A stretch of DNA of 6,308 nucleotides, from assembly GCA_036277075.1 (NCBI GenBank), contig DASUNQ010000150.1, positions 1 through 6,308 on the forward strand, written 5' to 3'. Both the position numbers and the translations under genes were made by a program. Source of the DNA: DASUNQ01 sp036277075 (GTDB lineage: Bacteria > Acidobacteriota > Thermoanaerobaculia > Multivoradales > UBA5704). The number at the start of each line of letters is the position of its first letter. Positions within the stretch are counted from its first letter, which is position 1. The notes under the pieces were generated by a model. That model did not search any database. It was not told the origin of the DNA and worked only from the letters and a program-made list of their open reading frames with translations. Of this stretch, positions 1-5,319 are shown piece by piece.

Positions 1-245
1 CCCGCGGCGGCGAGGAACGCGAGCGCGAGGAGCGCGCCGCGGCCCGCCATCCGCGCGCCGCGCAGCGTGACGACCAGCGCCCCGGCTGCGGCCCCGGCGA
101 GCCCCGCGCCGGCAACCGCCCCCACCTGGCCCGGCGAGAGCCCTCGGTCCGCGAGGTAGATGCCGAGCAGCACCCCGGCCATGCCGGTGGCGAGGGCGCG
201 CAGGAACGCGGCGCCGAGGAGGAGCTGCCGCGCCGCGCCGCCCAT
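1..245 (-). CDS. MFS-type transporter, N-terminal fragment (runs off left edge)
   Basis: Reading the minus strand from the ATG at 245-243 gives 81 codons with no stop before the window edge. The product is strongly hydrophobic. Residues about 8-31 form a first membrane helix (core FLRALATGMAGVLLGIYLAD), followed by a short DRGLSPGQVG turn, a second helix at about 41-61 (Gly/Ala-rich), a basic loop at 62-70 (RGARMAGRG) and the start of a third helix. This layout, with a helix, a 'LADxGLSxxQVG' turn, a helix and a basic 2-3 loop, is typical of the N-terminal end of major facilitator superfamily permeases. The usual acidic residue of the 2-3 loop (motif A) is not obvious. The substrate cannot be told. 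The ribosome binding site is weak: only TAGGG lies upstream. The gene is divergent from the peroxiredoxin gene. Roughly four fifths of a normal MFS protein would lie outside the window. Membrane-protein call is firm; the family call is moderate. Confidence 0.72.
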   Translation of the reverse strand, partial: MGGAARQLLLGAAFLRALATGMAGVLLGIYLADRGLSPGQVGAVAGAGLAGAAAGALVVTLRGARMAGRGALLALAFLAAA

Positions 246-297
246 CGCCGGCGGACCCTAGCGCAGTCCAATAGACTCTCCGGACGGAGGTGAGGCG
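246..297. promoter_or_regulatory. Divergent intergenic spacer with bcp ribosome binding site
   Basis: These 52 bp separate two genes that start in opposite directions, so promoters for both must lie here or inside the genes. Seen directly: GGAGG at 286-290, seven bases before the bcp ATG, is a strong Shine-Dalgarno site. TAGACT at 272-277 matches four of six bases of a bacterial -10 box and sits in the only less G+C-rich stretch, but I find no -35 partner at the right spacing. On the minus strand, TAGGG at 260-256 is the only purine-rich stretch ahead of the transporter ATG. The ribosome site is well supported; the -10 call is speculative. Confidence 0.45.
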
Positions 298-768
298 ATG
301 GCCGACTGGGTCGAAGAAGGGGAGACGGCGCCGGACTTCACGCTGCGCGCCGACGACGGCGGCGAGGTGACGCTCTCGGCGCTGCGCGGCAAGCCGGTGG
401 TCCTCTACTTCTACCCCAAGGACGACACCTCCGGCTGCACCAAGGAGGCCTGCGCCTTCCGCGACCGCCGCGAGGAGCTCGCCGCGGCGGGGGCCGCCCT
501 CCTCGGCGTCTCGCCGGACGACGTGGCGAGCCACGGCCGCTTCCGCGACAAGTACGGCCTCAACTTCCCGCTGCTCGCCGACCCAGACCACCGGGTCGCC
601 GAGCGTTACGGCCCCTGGCGCGAGAAGAACCTCTACGGCAAGACGTCGATGGGCATCCAGCGCTCCACCTTCCTGATCGACCGCGAGGGCAAGGTGCGGA
701 AGGCCTGGAAACGGGTGAACGTGGACGGGCACGACGAGGAGGTGCTCGCGGCCCTCGCCGCGGTTTGA
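298..768 (+). CDS. bcp: Thioredoxin-dependent peroxiredoxin, Bcp/PrxQ type
   Basis: A cytosolic thiol peroxidase of 156 residues, the usual length for the Bcp/PrxQ subfamily. Such enzymes reduce H2O2 and organic hydroperoxides and are recycled by thioredoxin. The AhpC/TSA-type thioredoxin fold is visible throughout: GETAPDFTL near residue 8, the strand VVLYFYPKDDTSGC at 34-47, and GVSPDD at 70-75. The active-site pattern P40-x3-T44-x2-C47 gives Cys47 as the peroxidatic cysteine. Cys52, five residues later, is the expected resolving cysteine of the E. coli-type Bcp intramolecular 2-Cys mechanism. These are the only two cysteines. The conserved arginine is Arg122 in the GIQRSTFLID segment. The ATG start has GGAGG seven bases upstream. 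The stop overlaps the next gene's start, so the permease is probably co-translated. I see nothing unusual in the protein. Confidence 0.96.
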   Translation: MADWVEEGETAPDFTLRADDGGEVTLSALRGKPVVLYFYPKDDTSGCTKEACAFRDRREELAAAGAALLGVSPDDVASHGRFRDKYGLNFPLLADPDHRVAERYGPWREKNLYGKTSMGIQRSTFLIDREGKVRKAWKRVNVDGHDEEVLAALAAV

Positions 769-1670
769 GCGAGCGCTTTCGCGCCCAATATTTTGGCGCG
801 GGTCGCTTCCGCGCCCGCTTGGTGCTCCTCGGTTCCACCGCCGTCTGGGGCGCCTCGTTCGTCCTGGTGCAGCGCGGCATCGAGCGGCTCGAGCCCTTCC
901 ACTTCATCGCTCTCCGCTTCGCGCTCGGCGCGCTCCTCCTCCTCCCCCTGCTCCGCCGCGGCTGGAGCCGCGAGCTGGGGCGGGACGGCGTGGTCATCGG
1001 CACCGTCCTCTTCGCCGGGTTCGTCCTCCAGACCTACGGCCTGCTGTGGACGACGCCCTCGCGCTCGGCTTTTCTCACCGGCCTCTCGGTCATCTTCGTG
1101 CCGGTGGTGGGGCTGGCCGCCGGCGCCTACCGGCCGCGCTTCGGGCCGATCGCCGGCACGCTCTGCGCCGCCGCCGGGCTCTGGGTGCTCTACCGGCCGG
1201 AGGCGGGAGGGGCGCCCTTCAACCGCGGCGACGCGCTGACGATCGGCTGCGCCGCCGTCTTCGCGGGGTACGTGGTGATCGTCGGCCGGGCGGTGCGCCG
1301 CCACCCGGCGGCGCCGCTCATCGTCGTCGCGCTCGTCGTGGCGGCCGTCCTCTCCGCGCCCTCGCTCCTCCTCGACCCGCCGGAGCGCGCGGACTTCGGC
1401 GGCTTCGCGATCCCCGCCGTCCTAATCACCGGCGTCTTCTGCACGGCCCTCGCGTTCCTCGGGCAGTTCTACGCCCAGCGCCACCTCGACGCGATCGAGA
1501 CCGGCGTCATCCTGACCCTCGAGCCGGTCTTCGCCGCGCTCGCCTCGATCCTGCTTGGCGCCGAGCGCTGGAGCGGCGCGCTCCTGCTGGGCGGCGCGCT
1601 GGTCGTCGCCGCGATGCTCCTCACCGAGCTCGGCGGCGGCGCCGCGGAGGCGCCGGCGCCGCTCGCCTAG
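765..1670 (+). CDS. EamA/DMT-superfamily permease (10-helix transporter)
   Basis: A 301-residue inner-membrane protein, the normal length for the drug/metabolite transporter superfamily. Two EamA repeats of about five helices each are visible. The first spans about 21-148 and opens with AVWGASFVLVQ and the ALRFALGALLLLPLL helix. The second spans about 158-289 and ends with the signature helix pair TLEPVFAALASILLGAE (251-267) and GALLLGGALVVAAMLL. Members export amino acids, metabolites or drugs; the substrate cannot be read from sequence. The start chosen is TTG at 765, which overlaps the bcp stop as TTGA and suggests translational coupling. No good Shine-Dalgarno lies close by: GGAGG at 738-742 is over 20 bases away. 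No ATG occurs in frame before the first helix, so a start at TTG 819 or GTG 822 cannot be excluded. A short Ala/Pro tail closes the protein. Family call is firm; exact start is not. Confidence 0.9.
   Translation: MSERFRAQYFGAGRFRARLVLLGSTAVWGASFVLVQRGIERLEPFHFIALRFALGALLLLPLLRRGWSRELGRDGVVIGTVLFAGFVLQTYGLLWTTPSRSAFLTGLSVIFVPVVGLAAGAYRPRFGPIAGTLCAAAGLWVLYRPEAGGAPFNRGDALTIGCAAVFAGYVVIVGRAVRRHPAAPLIVVALVVAAVLSAPSLLLDPPERADFGGFAIPAVLITGVFCTALAFLGQFYAQRHLDAIETGVILTLEPVFAALASILLGAERWSGALLLGGALVVAAMLLTELGGGAAEAPAPLA
781..799. repeat. Imperfect 19-bp palindrome with A+T-rich core
   Basis: GCGCC at 781-785 and GGCGC at 795-799 are exact inverted repeats around CAATATTTT, whose inner AA and TT also pair. 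Seven of nine arm positions are complementary. The nine-base A+T-rich core stands out in this G+C-rich window. It lies just inside the permease reading frame, 16 bases after its TTG start, and is also translated (residues about 6-12). It could be an operator or an internal promoter box (TATTTT), or just chance. Confidence 0.25.
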
Positions 1671-1711
1671 CGGGCTGTAAGATCCGCGCATCCTCGCCAG
1701 GGAGCCCGTCG
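1671..1711 (+). promoter_or_regulatory. Leucine dehydrogenase leader: candidate -10 and ribosome binding site
   Basis: The 41-bp gap after the permease stop has AGGGAG at 1699-1704, seven bases before the ATG at 1712, a good Shine-Dalgarno site. TAAGAT at 1678-1683, directly preceded by TG, matches four of six -10 consensus positions and would give a leader of about 20 bases. I see no -35 hexamer at the standard distance, and the upstream sequence is coding. The ribosome site decides the start of the next gene, whose frame stays open far upstream. The promoter is a guess; read-through from bcp is equally possible. Confidence 0.4.
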
Positions 1712-2812
1712 ATGGAACTCTTCCAACAGATGGCCGAGATGGGGCACGAGCGGATCCTCTTCTGCTCCAACCCGGACGTCGGCCTGCAGGCGATCATCGC
1801 GGTGCACTCGACGGTGCTGGGTCCGGGCCTCGGCGGGGTGCGGATGTGGCCCTACGCCTCGCTGGACGAGGCGCTGATCGACGTCTTGCGCCTCTCGCGC
1901 GGCATGACCTACAAGGCGGCGGCCGCCGGCATCAACCTCGGCGGCGGCAAGGCGGTCATCCTGGCCGACCCGAAGAAGGACAAATCGGAAGCCCTCTTCC
2001 GCGCCTTCGGCCAGTACGTGGAGTCGCTCGGCGGGCTCTACATCACGGCCGAGGACGTGGGGACCGACACCGAGGACATGGAGCTGATCCTCTCGGAGAC
2101 GCGCTGGGTGACCGGGGTCTCGCCGGCCCACGGCGGCGGCGGCGACCCGTCGCCGGTGACGGCCTACGGCGTCCTGCAGGGCATCAAGGCGGCGGCGCAG
2201 CGCCAGTGGGGGAACGCGTCGCTCGCCGGGCGCGCGGTGGCGGTGCAGGGGCTGGGCAACGTCGGCTCGCACTTGGCGCGCTACCTGCGCGACGAGGGGG
2301 CGAAGGTCTTCGGCTCGGACATCGATTCCGAGCGGGTGGCGCGGGCGCGCGTGGAGCAGGGGGTGGAGCCGGTCTCAGCCGAGGAGATCCTGGAGGTCGA
2401 GTGCGACGTGCTCTCGCCCTGCGCGCTGGGGGCGGTGCTCAACGAGGAGACGATCCCGCGGCTGCGCTGCCAGATCGTCGCCGGCGGCGCCAACAATCAG
2501 CTCGCGGACGAGGCGCGCGACGGGCGGCTGCTGCACGAGCGCGGCATCCTCTATGCCCCGGACTTCGTGATCAACGCCGGGGGGCTGATCAACGTCTACA
2601 ACGAGCTGACCGGGTACAACCGGGAGCGGGCGATGCGAATGACGCGCGGGATCTACATCAATCTGATGCGGGTGTTCGAGATCGCGCGCGGGGAGCGGGT
2701 GGCGACGCACGTGGCGGCGGAGCGGGTGGCCGAGGAGCGGATCGGCAAGCTCAAGGCGCTGCGGCCGCAGCACTGGGCGCGGACGATCCGGCAGCGGCGG
2801 GTCAGGGGATAG
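1712..2812 (+). CDS. ldh: Leucine dehydrogenase (Glu/Leu/Phe/Val dehydrogenase family)
   Basis: A cytosolic enzyme of 366 residues that reversibly deaminates leucine and other branched-chain amino acids to 2-oxo acids using NAD. It closely resembles Bacillus leucine dehydrogenases along its whole length (recalled comparison). The N-terminal substrate domain holds GPGLGGVRMW (37-46), GMTYK with Lys68, NLGGGK with the catalytic Lys80, and AEDVGT with catalytic Asp115. All three residues sit at the numbers known from the Bacillus enzymes. The Rossmann domain has GLGNVG at 181-186, followed by Asp204 at the end of the second strand, which favours NAD over NADP. Later motifs are GGANNQL (259-265) and APDFVINAGGLINV (283-296). 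The pocket residue that is Val291 in the Lysinibacillus enzyme aligns with Leu293 here. The ATG start follows AGGGAG by seven bases. The symbol ldh is that of leucine dehydrogenase (bcd in B. subtilis), not lactate dehydrogenase. Valine dehydrogenase activity is the main alternative. No bkd branched-chain keto-acid genes lie nearby. Confidence 0.95.
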   Translation: MELFQQMAEMGHERILFCSNPDVGLQAIIAVHSTVLGPGLGGVRMWPYASLDEALIDVLRLSRGMTYKAAAAGINLGGGKAVILADPKKDKSEALFRAFGQYVESLGGLYITAEDVGTDTEDMELILSETRWVTGVSPAHGGGGDPSPVTAYGVLQGIKAAAQRQWGNASLAGRAVAVQGLGNVGSHLARYLRDEGAKVFGSDIDSERVARARVEQGVEPVSAEEILEVECDVLSPCALGAVLNEETIPRLRCQIVAGGANNQLADEARDGRLLHERGILYAPDFVINAGGLINVYNELTGYNRERAMRMTRGIYINLMRVFEIARGERVATHVAAERVAEERIGKLKALRPQHWARTIRQRRVRG

Positions 2813-2855
2813 GCCCGCTGGGAGCGGCGCGCACGCGGACAAGGGTCAGGCCCCC

Positions 2856-3016
2856 GGAGCGTCGGGAAGCTTCCGGCGGGAACCGGCGCGGGCTTGTTGC
2901 CCTGCGGGATCCGAGGCCCGCGCCTGCACTCCGCTGCGCGCATCGGCGCTCGCGGGCTGCGGTGGGGGTTGCCGGCGCGCGCTCCGAGCTTCCCGCCGGA
3001 AGCTCCCCGACGCTCC
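2856..3016. repeat. 161-bp segment bounded by 27-bp inverted repeats (MITE-like or structured RNA)
   Basis: This fills most of the 216-bp gap (2813-3028) between the dehydrogenase and the first glycosyltransferase. The left arm, 2856-2882, begins GGAGCGTCGGG; the right arm, 2990-3016, ends CCCGACGCTCC. They pair at 26 of 27 positions; the one mismatch is A2867 against C3005. The left arm also contains a perfect palindrome, GGAAGCTTCC (2865-2874). The 107-bp interior can form at least two smaller stems: GGGC 2890-2893 with GCCC 2899-2902 around a TTGTT loop, and GCCCGCG 2916-2922 with CGCGGGC 2951-2957. No transposase, clear target-site duplication or T-run follows, so it is not a standard intrinsic terminator. 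The right arm ends 12 bases before the next ATG. It could be a mobile repeat, a cruciform or a leader RNA structure. The remainder of the gap, 2813-2855 and 3017-3028, shows nothing I can name. Confidence 0.7.
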
Positions 3017-3028
3017 CTCCCCCACCCC

Positions 3029-3883
3029 ATGACTCGTAGCGTCATCGTCCCTTGCCTGGATTCGCCCTACGTGAGTGGGACGTTGGAGGGGCTGCGCGCA
3101 CAAGGGAGCGACGTGGAGGTGGTCGTCGTGGGGCGGGATGCGCATGGGTTGGTGCCGCGGGACGGGAGGGTGCGGTTCCTGGAGACGGCGCGACCTATGG
3201 TGCCGGCCGCGGCCCGGAATTTGGGGGTGGCGGAGGCGCGGGGGGAGCGGATCTTTTTCGTCGACGCGGACTGCCGGCCGCTGCCGGGGTGGCTCGCGGC
3301 GCTCGACTCGGCGCTCGAGCGAGTGCCGGTGGCCGGCGGGGCCGTGGTGTTTCCGCGCGGCGGCAGCCGGTGGGCGCTGGCCGACAACATCGCCTCGTTC
3401 CACGAGCTGCTACCCGACCGGCCGGCGGAGGACGACACGCGGCGGCCGCTCGGGAGTCTCAACCTCGCCTGCACGCGCGCGGCCTGGGAGGCCGTGGGGC
3501 CGTTCGACGAGGGGTTGACGACGAGCGAGGACCACGACTGGGTGCTGCGCGCCCGGCGCGCCGGGCTGGCGACGGCGTTCGTGCCGGCGGCGCGGGTGGA
3601 GCACGCGGCGGTGCGGGCGAGCCGCGCCGAGCTCGAGGCGCACGCCGCCTGGTACGGCGCGCACTTCCACCGCTTCCGCGCGCGCCACCCCGAGGCCTTC
3701 GGCACCGGTCCCACCTGGCGCAGCCGCGAGCGGCTGGCGCGGGCGGCGCCGGTCAACGCCCTCGCCTCCTCGCTCGCCCTCTTCCTCCGCCACCCGTCAC
3801 TCCTCCCCGCGCTCCGCGCGCTCCCCGCCGTCGTCGCCTTCCGGCGCGCCTGGTACCGCGCGGTCCTGGAGTCCTGGCCGTGA
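3029..3883 (+). CDS. Family 2 glycosyltransferase
   Basis: A 284-residue GT-A fold glycosyltransferase that would transfer a sugar from a nucleotide donor onto a growing glycan at the cytoplasmic face of the inner membrane. Seen: the opening strand SVIVPCLDSPYVSGTL (4-19), ARNLGVAEARGE (62-73) in the position of the family's 'N-G' helix, the metal-binding DxD at Asp79-Ala80-Asp81 inside IFFVDADCRPLPGWL, and the late acidic motif FDEGLTTSEDHDWVLRARRAG (159-179) with the candidate catalytic Glu167/Asp168. Residues 244-271 are hydrophobic and may contact the membrane. Donor and acceptor are unknown. The ATG at 3029 is placed just before the first strand; the frame is open further upstream, but that part is not protein-like. 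There is no Shine-Dalgarno: the 14 bases before ATG are nearly all C and T. The first 72 residues use GGG for every glycine, unlike the following gene. The stop overlaps the flippase start as GTGA. Confidence 0.9.
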   Translation: MTRSVIVPCLDSPYVSGTLEGLRAQGSDVEVVVVGRDAHGLVPRDGRVRFLETARPMVPAAARNLGVAEARGERIFFVDADCRPLPGWLAALDSALERVPVAGGAVVFPRGGSRWALADNIASFHELLPDRPAEDDTRRPLGSLNLACTRAAWEAVGPFDEGLTTSEDHDWVLRARRAGLATAFVPAARVEHAAVRASRAELEAHAAWYGAHFHRFRARHPEAFGTGPTWRSRERLARAAPVNALASSLALFLRHPSLLPALRALPAVVAFRRAWYRAVLESWP

Positions 3884-5319
3884 ACGAGCCGCTCGCCGGC
3901 GCGAGCACCGAGCGACGCCTCCTCGCCTCGACCCTCGCCGCCTACGGCAGCCAGCTCGGCCGGGTGGCGATCCGCGCCGCTGCCGACCTCGCGCTCGCCC
4001 GCCTCATCCTGCCGGCGGGGCACGGCCTCTTCGATCTCGCGCTCGGCATCGTCGTCGTCGCCGGGATCTTCCGCGACCTCGGCCTCCCCTATCAGCTGGT
4101 GCGCGACGAACGGCCGTCCTACGGCGCCGCCTGCGTCTGGATCGCGAGCTCGTCGCTCCTCCTCACCGCCGCCCTCGCCCTCGGCGCGCCGCTCTTCGCG
4201 CCGCTCGATCCCGGCCTGCCGGCGGTGCTGCGCCTCTACTCGCTGTTCGTGCTGCTCGACGGCCTCGCGGTCGTTCCCAAGGTCTTCTTCGAGCGGCGGC
4301 TCGAGGTGGGACGCCTGGTGGGCCCGGAGATCCTGCGCGGGCTCGCCTTCGCCGCCGTCGGGATCGCGCTGGCGGCCCAGGGCTGGGGGGTGTGGGCGCT
4401 GGTCTGGGGGCAGCTCGCGAGCGGCGCGCTCTTCGCCGCCCTCCTCTGGTGGCGCGCCTGGGGGCGGATGCCGCTGGCGCGCGAACCCGGCCGGGCGCTC
4501 GCGCTGGTGCGCCGCAGCGTGCTGCTCTTCGCCATCGCGCTCCTCGCCCTGCCGGTGCCGTACGTGGCGCGCTTCGTCCTCGGCGCCTTCGGCGGCGGCG
4601 CCTACGTCGTCGGCCAGTACGGGAAGGCGCGCGACTGGGGCTTCCGCCTCCAGGAGCTGGTGCTGCCGGCGGTGGCGCGCGTGCTCTACCCGGCGCTCGT
4701 CGAGTACCGCGGCGACCGCCCCCGCTACCTCGGCGCCTACCGCTACGGCACGGTCTCGATCCTCGCCCTCGAGACCCTCGCCGCCTACTTCCTGTTCTTC
4801 AACGCCGAGCTGGTGCTGCTCCGCATCCTGATCGGCGAGAACTGGCGGCCGGCGGTGCCGCTGCTGCGCATCCTCTGCTTCGTGCCGCTCACCGATCCCT
4901 ACTCGCGGCTGGGCGGCGAGCTGCTGAAGGTCGAAGGGGAGGACCGGGCCTGGCTCGCGGTCGTCGCGCTCAACCTCGTCTCGCTCGTCGCCTTCGGCGC
5001 GCTGCTGACCTCGGCGCTCGGCGCGCGCGGCATGGCCTGGGCCAACTATCTCCTGCTCGGCAACCTGCTCATGGCCTGGCGCGTGCGGCGCGCCTGCGGG
5101 CCGATCTTCTGGCGACTCACCGGCGACCTCCTCCTCGTCTACCTGCTGCCGCTGCCGCTCTTCCTGGCCGCGGCCTGGGCCTTCCCGGACGGCTCCTGGG
5201 CGCGCCTCGGCGCCTCCGCCGCGGCGGCGGCCATCGCCGGGGTGGTCCTGGCGGCCCGCTTTGCCGGGCCGCTGCGGCGGCTGTTCCGCGGGCCGGCGGC
5301 GGCCGCGGAGGGCGCGTGA
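3880..5319 (+). CDS. Oligosaccharide flippase, Wzx/PST-type (MVF superfamily)
   Basis: A 479-residue polytopic inner-membrane protein, the usual size for polysaccharide exporters of the Polysacc_synt families, with about 12 to 14 hydrophobic segments. Such proteins flip undecaprenyl-linked oligosaccharides from the cytoplasmic to the periplasmic face. Family features seen: amphipathic N-terminus leading into LASTLAAYGSQLGRVAIRAA, the 'ARLILPAGHGLFDLALGIVV' segment (40-59, family pattern L-x-P-x-x-(F/H)GL), FRDLGLPYQLVR (64-75), the GWGVWALVWGQL helix near the middle, and the second-half restart at VRRSVLLFAIALLALPVPYVARFVLGAFGG-type sequence followed by YGKARDW. The GTG start at 3880 overlaps the glycosyltransferase stop by four bases. 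TGGAG at 3867-3871, eight bases upstream, supports it. The same frame stays open for over 800 bases upstream, but that is a shadow of the glycosyltransferase gene. Which glycan it moves is unknown. Its stop overlaps the next start, again GTGA. Confidence 0.9.
   Translation: MNEPLAGASTERRLLASTLAAYGSQLGRVAIRAAADLALARLILPAGHGLFDLALGIVVVAGIFRDLGLPYQLVRDERPSYGAACVWIASSSLLLTAALALGAPLFAPLDPGLPAVLRLYSLFVLLDGLAVVPKVFFERRLEVGRLVGPEILRGLAFAAVGIALAAQGWGVWALVWGQLASGALFAALLWWRAWGRMPLAREPGRALALVRRSVLLFAIALLALPVPYVARFVLGAFGGGAYVVGQYGKARDWGFRLQELVLPAVARVLYPALVEYRGDRPRYLGAYRYGTVSILALETLAAYFLFFNAELVLLRILIGENWRPAVPLLRILCFVPLTDPYSRLGGELLKVEGEDRAWLAVVALNLVSLVAFGALLTSALGARGMAWANYLLLGNLLMAWRVRRACGPIFWRLTGDLLLVYLLPLPLFLAAAWAFPDGSWARLGASAAAAAIAGVVLAARFAGPLRRLFRGPAAAAEGA

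Noticed and set aside
560..1304. Two antisense open frames (147 and 223 codons) over the peroxiredoxin and permease
   Set aside because: Both are charged, Ala/Arg/Glu-rich shadows of genes with clear family motifs.
1046..1711. Upstream extension of the dehydrogenase frame (222 extra codons)
   Set aside because: It overlaps the permease gene, is Arg/Ala/Gly-rich shadow sequence, and the dehydrogenase family begins at the ATG 1712, which has its own ribosome site.
2821..2985. Second inverted repeat GGAGCGGCGCGC (2821-2832) with GCGCGCGCTCC (2975-2985)
   Set aside because: It is imperfect and almost pure GC alternation, which arises easily by chance in this composition.
2856..3016. Intrinsic (Rho-independent) terminator for the dehydrogenase
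   Set aside because: The arms are too far apart (107-base loop) and no T-run follows; the downstream bases are C-rich.
2851..3023. Target-site duplication around the inverted repeat
   Set aside because: Both flanks contain runs of C (2851-2855 and 3019-3023), but the right-hand run does not abut the arm and C runs are common here, so no duplication can be claimed.
2894..3028. 45-residue N-terminal extension of the glycosyltransferase from an upstream TTG
   Set aside because: The stretch is encoded by the inverted-repeat element, is rich in Arg and Pro, and the GT-A fold starts at the ATG 3029.
1846..3039. 397-codon open frame overlapping the dehydrogenase
   Set aside because: Composition is that of a frame-shifted G+C-rich shadow with no recognisable domain; the dehydrogenase frame has full-length homology.
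3052..3879. Upstream extension of the flippase frame (276 extra codons), a possible fusion protein
   Set aside because: It lies out of frame over the glycosyltransferase and is low-complexity Arg/Gly/Ala. The GTG at 3880 with TGGAG upstream explains the real start.
3067..4023. 318-codon antisense open frame over the glycosyltransferase and flippase start
   Set aside because: Long antisense frames are expected in DNA with this third-position G+C bias; the translation is low-complexity with no motif.
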